From positions 1,674,001 through 1,738,000 of the forward strand of contig OY760140.1 of assembly GCA_963663215.1 (NCBI GenBank): a stretch of DNA of 64,000 nucleotides, given 5' to 3'. Numbering within the stretch: position 1 is the stretch's first letter; every line of letters begins with the position of its first letter. Under the pieces are notes generated by a model. That model was not told the DNA's origin. It did no database searches and saw only the letters and a program-made list of their open reading frames with translations. Source of the stretch: BJGV01 sp003230615. GTDB taxonomy: Bacteria > Pseudomonadota > Gammaproteobacteria > Burkholderiales > Nitrosomonadaceae. Shown one piece after another: positions 9,528 through 19,233 of this stretch. The position numbers were made by a program, and so were the translations under genes.

Positions 9528-10970
9528 ATGCATTCATTGATTCCTGTTATTCTCTGCGGTGGCCCTGGTACACGACTCTGGCCACTCTCGCGTGAGCAAT
9601 ATCCCAAACAACTTCTGCCACTGCTAAACAACGAAGATTCCCTGTTGCAAGCTACAGCTCGTCGTATGGAAGGAATCACAGGTGTGCAACTTGGGACAAC
9701 AATGGTGGTTTGTAATGAGGAATACCGTTTTATAATCGCGGAGCAATTACGAGTAATAAATAATGCGGCTTCGATTCTACTCGAACCTGTTGGGCGTAAC
9801 ACGGCACCAGCTTTAACACTTGCCGCATTGGCAGTGATGCGGGGTGGGGATGATCCGATCCTTCTAGTAATGCCTGCAGATCATGTGATCACGGATACAA
9901 CGGCTTTTCATTCTGTGGTGCACAAAAGTATAAAACTTGCTGCAGAAGGCGCAATCATTACTTTTGGCATTACGCCAGATTCACCCGAAACGGGTTATGG
10001 TTATATCCAGTCTGGTGCTGCGTTTGAGAAAGATGGATTTTTTTACATCGAACGCTTTATCGAAAAGCCGAATTTTGACGCCGCACAGTCTTATCTAGAT
10101 GCTGGCTCTTATCTATGGAACAGTGGATTGTTTATGATGCGTGCCTCGGTGTGGCTCTCAGCCATTGGCTATTGCCGATCAGATATTCTTAGGGCCTGCC
10201 GAACAGCCTGGAATCAAAATTCAGTCGATGGTGAGTTTTTGCGTGTGGAAAGATTGGCATTTGAGCAATGCCCGGCCGATTCTATCGACTATGCGGTAAT
10301 GGAAAACATCACCACTGATATGAATTCGTTACCGACAGGGATAGTGATTCCTTTTTCGGCGGGGTGGTCAGATGTCGGCGCATGGGATTCCCTGTGGCAT
10401 ATACTACCCAAAGACAACAAGGGAAATGTATCACGGGGTGATGTATTGTTGCATGACTGCCATGGTTCGTTAGTTATGTCAGAGAACCGTCTGGTTGCAT
10501 GCGTAGGAGTAGAAGATATAGTAGTAGTTGAAACGCCTGACGCTGTCCTAGTGGCCCATAAAGACAAGACTCAAGATGTAAAAAAAATTGTTGCCAGCCT
10601 AAAACATGAAAAACGAGCAGAAGGACAACTGCACCGCAAAATATTTCGACCATGGGGTTGGTATGACTGTGTAGATATTGGCAAGCGTTTTCAAGTTAAA
10701 CGCATTGTTGTCAAGCCAAGCGCATCATTGTCACTGCAAATGCATCATCACCGTGCCGAACACTGGATCGTGGTTAGTGGAACCGCACAAGTAACCCGTG
10801 GTGATACCAAGTATCTGGTATCCGAGAACGAATCTACATTTATTCCACTTGGCACTCGTCATCGTCTGGAAAACCCTGGTTCAGTACCGCTTGAGATAAT
10901 CGAAGTACAATCAGGATCATATTTGGGCGAGGACGATATTGTACGCTTTGAAGATGATTATGGACGTTAA
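9528..10970 (+). CDS. manC: Mannose-1-phosphate guanylyltransferase / mannose-6-phosphate isomerase (bifunctional)
   Basis: A 480-residue type II bifunctional enzyme for GDP-mannose supply to exopolysaccharide or LPS. The N-terminal nucleotidyltransferase domain shows the signature ILCGGPGTRLWPLSR, then KQLLPL, VMPADHVI and the FIEKP block. The C-terminal cupin isomerase domain shows GWYDCVD, FQVKRIVVKP, LSLQMHHHRAEHW and the terminal IPLGTRHRLENP. I chose ATG 9528, preceded by GGGAAC, over the upstream in-frame TTG at 9516. It follows the broken wecB by about 100 bases. No phosphomannomutase is in the window. The alternative names cpsB and algA describe the same family. Confidence 0.95.
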   Translation: MHSLIPVILCGGPGTRLWPLSREQYPKQLLPLLNNEDSLLQATARRMEGITGVQLGTTMVVCNEEYRFIIAEQLRVINNAASILLEPVGRNTAPALTLAALAVMRGGDDPILLVMPADHVITDTTAFHSVVHKSIKLAAEGAIITFGITPDSPETGYGYIQSGAAFEKDGFFYIERFIEKPNFDAAQSYLDAGSYLWNSGLFMMRASVWLSAIGYCRSDILRACRTAWNQNSVDGEFLRVERLAFEQCPADSIDYAVMENITTDMNSLPTGIVIPFSAGWSDVGAWDSLWHILPKDNKGNVSRGDVLLHDCHGSLVMSENRLVACVGVEDIVVVETPDAVLVAHKDKTQDVKKIVASLKHEKRAEGQLHRKIFRPWGWYDCVDIGKRFQVKRIVVKPSASLSLQMHHHRAEHWIVVSGTAQVTRGDTKYLVSENESTFIPLGTRHRLENPGSVPLEIIEVQSGSYLGEDDIVRFEDDYGR

Positions 10971-11380
10971 TGCGATTAAAAAACTTTCTATTGCCCTAGA
11001 ATATGAACATACTTTAGACAAATTTACCATCACAGCTCTGTCTACCATTAATAAATCTACGTAAATCTAATTTACCGTACATTATATTGATCAGCACTAA
11101 CAAACAGAAAAACTCTATCTTTATAGGCGACATATAATAGGTCAGCAGGATTCATATAAGAAACAAGTGATCTTATTGTCTTCAGCAGCTTCTACACAAC
11201 AAATTTATATGTCTCCTGAATAGTGATTTCACTATACAAATCTCATATACTCATTTATTTACCACAGCCTCATCTGAATTTTAATAGCTCACACTCGGGC
11301 TTAATAATGTGAGCGTAGTAGACGAGAGAATATTCTAAAATATATCAATTTGGGCAGAAAATAGGTCCTACTCGGTCTCT
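10971..11380. other. Intergenic stretch between manC and tRNA-Val
   Basis: About 410 AT-rich bases with no reading frame I can support. The only structure I see is an inverted repeat, GCTCACA and TGTGAGC, at 11287–11314 with a 14-base loop. It has no U-tract on either side, so I do not call it a terminator. Confidence 0.5.
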
Positions 11381-11457
11381 TGGTAGGCGCGATTGGACTC
11401 GAACCAACGACCCCCACCATGTCAAGGTGGTGCTCTAACCAGCTGAGCTACGCGCCT
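11381..11457 (-). tRNA. tRNA-Val (anticodon GAC)
   Basis: The reverse complement folds into a complete cloverleaf. The acceptor stem is AGGCGCG/CGCGCCT. The D-arm is GCTC…GAGC. The anticodon stem is CCACC/GGTGG around the loop TTGACAT, with anticodon GAC. There is a five-base variable loop and the T-arm GTTGG TTCGAGT CCAAT. The 3' CCA is encoded. GAC reads the valine codons GUC/GUU. It is a single tRNA isolated between two surface-polysaccharide gene groups. Confidence 0.97.
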
Positions 11458-11746
11458 GAGAAAAACGAATTTTAACTGAATAGGTGAAAGGGCTCAAATT
11501 ATAATGTCCCGATACTTCTAAACACGGCAACATGCAAACATTAGTACGACAAAAACTTAATGAAATATATTCAATCGTATACTCCCATTTGTGAGCACGA
11601 AATACGTTGCCGAAAAAAATGGATATCTGTATTGAACAAAATGGTAAGGATCTTTGATCGAATCTATTGCACAACAGTAAGGTAAAATACTACATTAAGA
11701 ATACTGTAAAGTATTATGGCAAGAAAATATAGCTTAAGGACTGTGC

Positions 11747-12814
11747 ATGATATTAATAACAGGGGGCGCTGGATTTATTGGTACGAATTTTTTATTGGAT
11801 TGGCTAGCACAATCTGATGAAGAGGTTATTAACCTTGATGTCCTATCTTATGCGGGTAATTTAGAAAATTTGGTTTCACTAAACGATGATAAAAGACATA
11901 TCTTCGCTCAAGGTGACATTTGTGATTCTACCCTGACAGCCAGATTACTCACTAAATATCAACCTCGTGCTATCATCAACTTTGCTGCTGAAAGCCATGT
12001 GGATCGCTCCATCCAGGACCCTGAAGAATTTATACAGACTAACATTGTCGGCACCTTCCGGTTACTAGAAACTACACGAGCTTACTGGAGCACACTAAAA
12101 AACAAAGCAAAACAGAATTTCCGCTTTATCCATATCTCTACAGACGAAGTTTATGGCTCTCTGGCAAGTGAAGATAAAGCTTTTGATGAGGATCATCGTT
12201 ATGAACCCAATAGCCCTTACTCGGCAAGCAAAGCGGCTAGTGATCACTTAATACGCGCCTACTATCATACCTACGGTTTACCAGTACTTACTACCAATTG
12301 CTCCAATAATTATGGCCCCTACCAATTCCCAGAGAAACTAATCCCACTGATAATCGTCAATGCTCTCGCAGGCATACTATTACCTGTGTATGGAGATGGT
12401 CAGCAAATCCGAGACTGGCTTTACGTAAAAGACCATTGCGCTGCAATCCGTCGGGTGCTGGAAGCAGGTGCCCCTGGGGAAACCTATAATATTGGTGGTC
12501 GGAACGAGAAACCTAACATCGATATCGTACACACCGTTTGTGCATTACTAGATACACTATATCCGCGTGCTGATGACAAACGCTACCAACAACAAATTAC
12601 TTTTGTTACAGACCGTCCTGGTCACGATCGCCGATACGCTATTAATTCTAAAAAAATAGAGAGGGAACTAGGCTGGAAACCAATTGAAACCTTTGAAACT
12701 GGTATCCATAAAACTGTGCGATGGTATCTTGACAATCAAAGCTGGGTACGCAATGTGCAATCAGGCACATATCGGAAGTGGATTGATAAAAATCATAAAG
12801 AGCGTGCTTTGTGA
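11747..12814 (+). CDS. rfbB: dTDP-glucose 4,6-dehydratase
   Basis: Second step of dTDP-L-rhamnose synthesis, converting dTDP-glucose to the 4-keto-6-deoxy sugar with bound NAD. The 355-residue protein has the Rossmann motif GGAGFIG near residue 6, the block FAAESHVDRSI, the catalytic HISTDEVYG triad region and the YSASKAASD tyrosine-lysine pair. GDGQQIRDWLYVKDH and GRNEKPNIDIV follow in family order. Its stop overlaps the GTG start of rfbD (GTGA). First gene of a compact rfbBDAC operon. Confidence 0.97.
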   Translation: MILITGGAGFIGTNFLLDWLAQSDEEVINLDVLSYAGNLENLVSLNDDKRHIFAQGDICDSTLTARLLTKYQPRAIINFAAESHVDRSIQDPEEFIQTNIVGTFRLLETTRAYWSTLKNKAKQNFRFIHISTDEVYGSLASEDKAFDEDHRYEPNSPYSASKAASDHLIRAYYHTYGLPVLTTNCSNNYGPYQFPEKLIPLIIVNALAGILLPVYGDGQQIRDWLYVKDHCAAIRRVLEAGAPGETYNIGGRNEKPNIDIVHTVCALLDTLYPRADDKRYQQQITFVTDRPGHDRRYAINSKKIERELGWKPIETFETGIHKTVRWYLDNQSWVRNVQSGTYRKWIDKNHKERAL

Positions 12815-13713
12815 GAATTTTGTTATTCGGTAAAAATGGCCAAGTGGGTTGGGAGCTACAACGAAGCCTCTCTTCTATAGGAAAGCTAGTAGCTCTAGAT
12901 GCTGATGATCGGGAACTGTGTGGTGATTTTACTCATCCAGATGGCATTATTCAAACCATTCATGAAATTTCTCCAGATGTAATAGTCAATGCTGCTGCAT
13001 ATACAGCTGTAGACAAGGCTGAAAGTGAGCCAGAATTAGCCCGCACCATCAATGCTCTGGCTCCTGAAATACTTGCACAGGAGTCTCGGAAGTTAGGTGC
13101 CTGGTTGATTCATTATTCTACCGATTATGTGTTTGAAGGTAATGGAGTCAAGCCCTGGAAAGAAACTGATCCCACTGTACCCTTAAATGTTTATGGGTCA
13201 ACAAAGTTGGAAGGTGAAAAAGCCATCTTTAATTCTGGCTGCTTACATCTGATATTTCGTACCAGTTGGGTCTATTCTGCACGTGGTAAGAACTTTTCTA
13301 AAACCATGATTGGTCTTGCACGGGAACACGGCCATCTCACAGTTATTGACGATCAGATAGGTGCGCCTACGGGTGCTGACTTGCTAGCAGATGTTACCAT
13401 CCATTCAATTCGTACAGCCCTTCGACAACCGCAAGTATCAGGCTTGTATCACCTGGCTGCCAAAGGTGAAATCTCATGGTATGGCTACGCCAGATTCGTA
13501 CTTGATATCGTCCGTCAAGCTGGAATCAAACTTAAAGTTGCGCCAGAAAGTGTTCTACCTGTTTCAACTGATAAATTTTCTCAACCTGCACGACGACCCG
13601 AAAATTCACGCTTGGACACCAAAAAAATAGAAAGTACTTTCGATTTAACCATGCCATTGTGGCAAGCTGGCGTAGCACGTATGCTTGCTGAAATTATTGA
13701 AAAACAATTATGA
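12811..13713 (+). CDS. rfbD: dTDP-4-dehydrorhamnose reductase
   Basis: Last step of dTDP-L-rhamnose formation, reducing the 4-keto group with NAD(P)H. The 300-residue SDR protein starts at GTG with LLFGKNGQVGWEL (nucleotide-binding G-x2-G-x2-G). It carries NAAAYTAVDKAESE, STDYVFEG, the YGSTKLEGE tyrosine-lysine pair and FRTSWVY. Start overlaps the rfbB stop and its own stop overlaps the rfbA start (ATGA), showing translational coupling through the operon. Confidence 0.97.
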   Translation: MRILLFGKNGQVGWELQRSLSSIGKLVALDADDRELCGDFTHPDGIIQTIHEISPDVIVNAAAYTAVDKAESEPELARTINALAPEILAQESRKLGAWLIHYSTDYVFEGNGVKPWKETDPTVPLNVYGSTKLEGEKAIFNSGCLHLIFRTSWVYSARGKNFSKTMIGLAREHGHLTVIDDQIGAPTGADLLADVTIHSIRTALRQPQVSGLYHLAAKGEISWYGYARFVLDIVRQAGIKLKVAPESVLPVSTDKFSQPARRPENSRLDTKKIESTFDLTMPLWQAGVARMLAEIIEKQL

Positions 13714-14588
13714 TCCAACGTAAAGGTATCATTCTAGCTGGTGGTTCTGGCACACGACTCTATCCTGTAACTAAGGCAGTCTCCAAACAGTTACTGCCCA
13801 TTTACGATAAACCAATGATCTACTACCCCCTGAGCACCCTCATGCTAGCGGGTATTCACGATATTCTCATTATTTCTACCCCTCAAGATACTCAACGTTT
13901 TGAGCAACTCTTAGGAAATGGTGAAGATTGGGGTCTCAACTTACAATATGCCGAGCAACCTAGTCCTGATGGGCTAGCCCAAGCCTTAATAATCGGTAAG
14001 AATTTTATTTCTCAGAGTCCCAGTGCTCTGGTGTTGGGAGATAACATTTTCTATGGCCACGATTTGCCTACGCAACTTGAACGCGCTATGTCAGAACCAA
14101 AGGGCGCGACCATATTTGCCTATCATGTACAAAACCCTGAGCGTTACGGTGTAGTCGCCTTTGATACTCAAGGTCGAGCAACTTCACTGGAAGAAAAACC
14201 TTCCCGTCCAAAAAGTAACTACGCTATCACTGGCCTGTATTTCTATGATAATCAGATTGTCGACATTGTTGCAGATCTTAAACCTTCTGCCCGAGGGGAA
14301 TTAGAAATAACTGATGCCAACCGAATCTACCTCAAACGCAATCAACTCAACGTCCAAATTATGGGGCGTGGCTACGCATGGTTGGATACTGGCACTCATG
14401 AGAGCTTGATAGAGGCCAGTAACTTTATCGAAACCATTGAACATCGTCAGGGTCTCAAGGTCGCCTGCCCGGAAGAGATTGCTTATCGCAAGGGCCTCAT
14501 TAACGCTGAACAGCTTGAAAAACTGGCGCAACCACTGGCTAAAAATGGTTACGGACAGTATCTTTTGCACCTGTTGAAGAACAGATAG
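13710..14588 (+). CDS. rfbA: Glucose-1-phosphate thymidylyltransferase
   Basis: First step of dTDP-L-rhamnose synthesis: glucose-1-phosphate plus dTTP gives dTDP-glucose. The 292-residue protein has ILAGGSGTRLYPVT at the N-terminus, KQLLPIYDKPMIYYP, LGDNIFYGHD, FDTQGRATSLEEKP and the terminal region GRGYAWLDTGTHESL. Length is standard for RmlA. Its ATG overlaps the rfbD stop; rfbC starts four bases after its own stop. Confidence 0.97.
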   Translation: MIQRKGIILAGGSGTRLYPVTKAVSKQLLPIYDKPMIYYPLSTLMLAGIHDILIISTPQDTQRFEQLLGNGEDWGLNLQYAEQPSPDGLAQALIIGKNFISQSPSALVLGDNIFYGHDLPTQLERAMSEPKGATIFAYHVQNPERYGVVAFDTQGRATSLEEKPSRPKSNYAITGLYFYDNQIVDIVADLKPSARGELEITDANRIYLKRNQLNVQIMGRGYAWLDTGTHESLIEASNFIETIEHRQGLKVACPEEIAYRKGLINAEQLEKLAQPLAKNGYGQYLLHLLKNR

Positions 14589-14592
14589 CTAT

Positions 14593-15141
14593 ATGAAGGT
14601 AATTCCTACTTCCATCCCTGAAGTTCTTATTATTGAACCCAATGTTATTAGTGATAATCGGGGTTTCTTCTTTGAAAGCTTTAACGAAAAAGAATTTAAT
14701 CAAAATACAGGACTTAATGTGAACTTTGTACAAGATAATCATAGCCACTCGGCCAAAGGCGTGCTACGAGGTCTGCACTACCAGATCCGGCAACCTCAGG
14801 GGAAATTAGTGCGTGTAGTACGTGGTGCAGTATTTGATGTGGCTGTAGACATTCGAAAATCCTCGCCCACATTTGGCCAGTGGGTGGGCGTTGAGCTTAC
14901 GGAAGGTAACTGCCGCCAGCTGTGGACACCACCATTCGGATTTGCGCATGGCTTTCTTGTGCTTAGCGATAGTGCTGACCTTCTCTACAAAACCACTAAC
15001 TACTATTCTCCCGAATTCGAGCGCAGTATCTTATGGAGCGATCCAACTATTGGCATCCAATGGCCTCTTAATGGAGAACCACAACTTTCGACCAAAGATA
15101 GGACCGCTTTACCACTCGCAAAGGCCGAAATATTTACATAA
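14593..15141 (+). CDS. rfbC: dTDP-4-dehydrorhamnose 3,5-epimerase
   Basis: Third step of the rhamnose pathway, inverting C3 and C5. The 182-residue cupin protein has the signature DNHSHSAKGVLRGLHYQ with its catalytic histidine, the GAVFDVAVDIR strand, and FGFAHGFLVLSD and YKTTNYYSPE near the tyrosine. It is the last gene of rfbBDAC. The order B-D-A-C is the common enterobacterial and betaproteobacterial layout, so the operon supplies L-rhamnose to an O-antigen or capsule. Confidence 0.96.
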   Translation: MKVIPTSIPEVLIIEPNVISDNRGFFFESFNEKEFNQNTGLNVNFVQDNHSHSAKGVLRGLHYQIRQPQGKLVRVVRGAVFDVAVDIRKSSPTFGQWVGVELTEGNCRQLWTPPFGFAHGFLVLSDSADLLYKTTNYYSPEFERSILWSDPTIGIQWPLNGEPQLSTKDRTALPLAKAEIFT

Positions 15142-15571
15142 ATTTCCAGGAAATCTTAAGCCACATGAAATTTCTAAAGGCATTAGCAAAGTGAAAAAAG
15201 ATGCTCGGTCGTATTCACGATAGTTCAAGCTACTTACAAACCAAACAACAAAGAAAACTGGGGCTGGGCAACGATCTAAAATAAGCCAGTACATTGATCT
15301 TTTACATTGATTTAACAGTAACCTTCTTTCAGAAAGTTAAGATTCGCTTTTTGCAAATGGGCATCGTTCCTCGATTATTAACAAATTTGATGTTAGACTA
15401 AACACTATAGAACACTGGTTTGTCAGATACTTACAGAATTACGAGCACTTAACTCTATTAAAAAATAACAACTACCTTATAATTTATTCAATCAAATTGC
15501 CATATACCATTGATTCTCCATCCTCAGCTTCCTCGTTAACGTCACGCAGTGTACTTAATGGAACTACAACG
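15142..15571. other. Intergenic stretch downstream of rfbC
   Basis: About 430 AT-rich bases before the fused glycosyltransferase. No coding region or clear terminator is visible. An in-frame TTG at 15497 would extend the next gene by 25 residues, but that extension is serine/threonine-rich and unlike family N-termini. Confidence 0.45.
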
Positions 15572-18157
15572 ATGCAATTTTCTGTAGTAGTTCCTACTCT
15601 CAACGAAGCGGATAATATAGATCCGTTGTTAACTTGCCTGTTCGCTCTTAGCCTTCCACCTGATCATTTTGAGGTCATTTTTGTTGACGATGGGTCACGC
15701 GATGGTACACCGGACAAGGTACGTTCCTGGGAAAAAAAGGCAAATGTGCGGCTCGTTGAACGTCGGGAAAAACCAGATCTGACGGCATCGATCCTATCCG
15801 GTGTTGCAATAGCTCGCAGCAATGTCATCGTGGTAATGGACGCAGACCTGAGCCATCCACCGGATCGATTAACCGCCGTTGTGGAACCAGTTTTAAATGG
15901 TAGTTACGACATTGCCGTTGGTAGTCGTTACGTACCGGGCGGTAGCACAGAGGGTTGGCCGCTACATCGACAATGGTTGTCACGTATCGGTGGTTGGCTT
16001 GCTCGTCCCGTCTGTGATGTCAACGATGCGACCTCTGGATTTTTTGCAGTTCGTAAGAATTTAATTGCAACAATTGCTGACCATGCTCGCGGATACAAGA
16101 TCCTACTCGAATTGCTGGTAGCTGGCCAAGGAAAGATTAGAGCAGTGGAAGTACCAATTTTCTTTCGTGATCGAACACGCGGTATTTCAAAACTTTCATT
16201 TTCCCATCAGTGGACCTACCTGCAACGATTGATCACCTTGGCAGGAGGCACGGTCTCTGTTAGTACAGCTAGCAAATTTGCGGTGGTCGGGCTATTCGGC
16301 GTGATAGTTGATACGCTGCTTTTTCAAATATTAGTGATCTACGAAACCGGGCTTGCGCAAGCACATATAGTGAGTTTCTTTGCTGCCGCAACAGTGAATT
16401 ATGCGCTCAATTCCAAATGGTCTTTTCGATCGCACCATGCAGGTTATCTAAGTTGGGATCAATTCGGTCGCTTTTTGATGATTGGTCTGTTCGCGTTATT
16501 GTTGCGAGGTGGTGTACTAGCCTTATTAGTCTATGGCTGGCATGTGCCAGCCGAACTGGCAATCTTTCCAGCAATTGCTGCAACGGCAGTTGTTAACTAC
16601 CTAGGATCTGCCTTCTACGTATTTCCAGTCAAGGAGAATCCGCCATCGTTAGATATGCGCTGGCGCATTGCTTCGGTCGGAGTTGTGGCATTTATCCTAC
16701 TATTACGCCTAATCTACCTTGGGCAGGCACAGCTGATTCCAGATGAGGCGTATTACTGGAATTACGCTCAACACATGGATTTAAGTTTTGTTGATCACCC
16801 ACCAATGGTCGCTTGGTTAATCTGGCTGGGTACCGCAATCTTTGGTGACAATGAGTTTGGTGTGCGGATCAGCGCATTTATTTGTGGCTTGGTAACAATG
16901 GGCTACCTATACGCACTGACGCTCAATCTATACGACAAATCAACCAGTATGCGCACGATGCTACTCCTAGCCATACTTCCAATAAGTTTCGCTCATGGTA
17001 TGTTGATGACCCCAGATGCACCTTTGTTAGCTACTTGGGCTGCTACGCTGTACTACATGGAACGAGCACTGGTTGCTGGACGTAGCTCAGCCTGGCTTGG
17101 CATGGGTATTGCGTTCGGCATGGGTATTCTGTCCAAATATACACTTGGCCTCCTAGGTTTTGCAGCTCTGCTGTTTATGATCCTGGATCCAATTGCACGC
17201 CGCTGGCTGTTCCGTCCACATCCGTATCTTGCAGCGGCACTTGCATTATTATTGTTCTCACCGGTAATCATCTGGAATAGTGAACATGACTGGGCATCAT
17301 TCCTGTTCCAGTCGAGACGGGTAGTAGGGGCAGGAATGGACAACCAATTCTCGATTCAATATTTACCTCTGCACATTTTGATACTACTGACTCCGGTGGG
17401 CTTAATTGCTGCAATAATGGCGTTACTTTCAAGCGGTGATCATAAAAACCAGTATGCATTGAGGCATCGCTTGTTTGTACAGATATTTACCGGCGTACCC
17501 TTGGCAGTGTTTGTCGTTGTAAGCATTTTTAATGCACCACGGTTTCATTGGACGACTCCATTGTGGCTTGCGGTGTTGCCGACGATAGCGTGGATGATGG
17601 GAAGTACAGGTAATTTGCAAAACGTTGCACGCCGTTTACGGTCTGCCTGGAAACCAACCATTGTTGCTTCAATATTTTTCTACGCATTCGTACTTCACTA
17701 TGTTGTACTTGGAATACCAGGGGTTCCTTACCCGGCCTTAATGAAACATTATTTTTGGCGTGAAACAACGAAAGAAATAGAGCAAGTGGTAGAAGAAGTG
17801 CGACACCAGTCTGGACAAAATCCAATCGTTGTTGGTATGAGTAAATGGTCAGTGGCGAGCGTACTATCGTACTATAAACGCAGTGGAAACGAAATGGATA
17901 TTCGCTCGCGCAATATGTTTGGTGGTAGTGGGGCCATGTACGATTTCTGGTCTCCGTCTCAATCACCTTCAATCCGGCCAATCATCTTAGTAAGCATGAA
18001 TCGTAATCAACTTGAACGTGATCAACTGGGCAATGATCTTGGCCAGATACTTGATCAGCCTGGCCCGATACAGTATCGAACTATCATGCGGAATAACAAA
18101 CAACTGCGAGGTGTGTATTACCGAATCGCACAGGGTTACCTGGGCAAGGTGAACTAG
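15572..18157 (+). CDS. Three-domain membrane glycosyltransferase: DPM1-like GT2 – GtrA – GT39 (ArnT-like)
   Basis: An 861-residue fusion. Residues about 1–225 are a GT2 polyprenyl-phosphate sugar synthase (SVVVPTLNEADN, VIFVDDGSRDGT, VMDADLSHPPDRL, RDRTRGISKLS). Residues about 230–355 are a GtrA-like domain of four helices (KFAVVGLFGVIVDT, NYALNSKWSF). The remainder is a GT39 polyprenol-sugar-dependent transferase with the early DE pair (LIPDEAYYWNYAQ), the DHPPMVAWL loop and many membrane helices. Together they would load a sugar on undecaprenyl phosphate, flip it, and transfer it to a periplasmic acceptor, all from one polypeptide. The acceptor is unknown. ATG 15572 fits the GT2 start; the in-frame TTG at 15497 is less likely. 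Fusions of two of these domains are familiar; three in a row is less so. Confidence 0.88.
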   Translation: MQFSVVVPTLNEADNIDPLLTCLFALSLPPDHFEVIFVDDGSRDGTPDKVRSWEKKANVRLVERREKPDLTASILSGVAIARSNVIVVMDADLSHPPDRLTAVVEPVLNGSYDIAVGSRYVPGGSTEGWPLHRQWLSRIGGWLARPVCDVNDATSGFFAVRKNLIATIADHARGYKILLELLVAGQGKIRAVEVPIFFRDRTRGISKLSFSHQWTYLQRLITLAGGTVSVSTASKFAVVGLFGVIVDTLLFQILVIYETGLAQAHIVSFFAAATVNYALNSKWSFRSHHAGYLSWDQFGRFLMIGLFALLLRGGVLALLVYGWHVPAELAIFPAIAATAVVNYLGSAFYVFPVKENPPSLDMRWRIASVGVVAFILLLRLIYLGQAQLIPDEAYYWNYAQHMDLSFVDHPPMVAWLIWLGTAIFGDNEFGVRISAFICGLVTMGYLYALTLNLYDKSTSMRTMLLLAILPISFAHGMLMTPDAPLLATWAATLYYMERALVAGRSSAWLGMGIAFGMGILSKYTLGLLGFAALLFMILDPIARRWLFRPHPYLAAALALLLFSPVIIWNSEHDWASFLFQSRRVVGAGMDNQFSIQYLPLHILILLTPVGLIAAIMALLSSGDHKNQYALRHRLFVQIFTGVPLAVFVVVSIFNAPRFHWTTPLWLAVLPTIAWMMGSTGNLQNVARRLRSAWKPTIVASIFFYAFVLHYVVLGIPGVPYPALMKHYFWRETTKEIEQVVEEVRHQSGQNPIVVGMSKWSVASVLSYYKRSGNEMDIRSRNMFGGSGAMYDFWSPSQSPSIRPIILVSMNRNQLERDQLGNDLGQILDQPGPIQYRTIMRNNKQLRGVYYRIAQGYLGKVN

Positions 18158-18340
18158 AATTTAACTACAACTCTATACAAGGAGTTTTATAAATGGGTTA
18201 GCCTATCGGGTCTGTTATTAAAATGAGATGATCGTCTTTCTCTATTTACACTCCCTACGGATACATAGAATCTTGCAACAAATTGATATGTCTAATGGAA
18301 ATCAAATAAAATATACAGAATCATCTAGGTGCAAACAAAT

Positions 18341-19147
18341 ATGAAGGATACAAAATATAAAACTTCTGTCAATGCTGTTATTTTAAGTGCTGGCCAGGGT
18401 CGACGATTACTACCATTGACCGAAGATTCCCCAAAGTGCCTTTTACCAATTTCAGACAAGACAATTATCGAGTGGCAAATTGATACCTTGCTGGCAGCTG
18501 GGATTGAAAAAATCAGCGTGGTCACTGGTTTCCAAACTGGCTTGGTTGAGGCGTTACTACAACACCGCTATCCAAACCGTATATGGATCAACACATTTTT
18601 TAACCCATTTTTCGAAGTTGCAGATAACCTTGCTAGTTGTTGGATAGCACGATCCGCTATGGATAGCGACTTTCTGCTTCTAAATGGAGATACTGTTTTC
18701 GATACATCCCTATTGGCAAAGGTACTAAATTCAAAATCTGCACCCATTACACTTAGCGTAGATCATAAAGAAGTTTATGATGCAGATGACATGAAAGTTC
18801 AATTAGATGAGAAAGGATGGGTCAAGTACGTAAGTAAAACTTTACCTGAAGATCAAATTGATGCTGAATCAATCGGTCTTATTTATTTTCGTTCACATGG
18901 TCCAAAAATATTTCGCGATGCAGTTGAAGAAGCACTTCGACATCCAGCTGAGCTCAAATCCTGGTACCTCACTATTATCGATGCGCTGGCTGCCAAACGT
19001 TTGGTTAATGTCTGTTCAATCTCTGGACACCGTTGGTGTGAAATTGATTATTCCTCAGACTTAGCAAAAGCCCAGACATTATTTAGCGAACGGAATAATC
19101 CTGAGCACATCATAGCAGCCCGTAATATTTTGCAGACTAACACCTGA
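18341..19147 (+). CDS. LicC/IPCT-like sugar- or alcohol-phosphate nucleotidyltransferase
   Basis: A 268-residue single-domain nucleotidyltransferase. It has the pyrophosphorylase signature VILSAGQGRRLLPLT, then SPKCLLPI, the LLLNGDTVFD metal-binding block, AESIGLIYF and a terminal CEIDYSSDLAKA. This short form, with EIDYxxDLxxA at the end, resembles CTP-dependent enzymes that activate phosphocholine, inositol-1-phosphate or phosphoglutamine (LicC, IPCT and Campylobacter relatives) more than RmlA. The substrate cannot be assigned from sequence. I chose ATG 18341 over the GTG at 18329. It sits between the fused glycosyltransferase and a HIT protein and probably supplies an activated headgroup for the glycan or lipid made here. 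Confidence 0.75.
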   Translation: MKDTKYKTSVNAVILSAGQGRRLLPLTEDSPKCLLPISDKTIIEWQIDTLLAAGIEKISVVTGFQTGLVEALLQHRYPNRIWINTFFNPFFEVADNLASCWIARSAMDSDFLLLNGDTVFDTSLLAKVLNSKSAPITLSVDHKEVYDADDMKVQLDEKGWVKYVSKTLPEDQIDAESIGLIYFRSHGPKIFRDAVEEALRHPAELKSWYLTIIDALAAKRLVNVCSISGHRWCEIDYSSDLAKAQTLFSERNNPEHIIAARNILQTNT

Positions 19148-19233
19148 CGCATATACTCCAAAAATCAATGTACGAACTGCTAAGACTAGACATATCGACT
19201 GAATAATATTTTAGGAATTCTAGGATAGCCAAT

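Noticed and set aside
11287..11314. Inverted repeat GCTCACA/TGTGAGC downstream of tRNA-Val and manC
   Set aside because: No T-tract on either side and a 14-base loop, so not called as a terminator.
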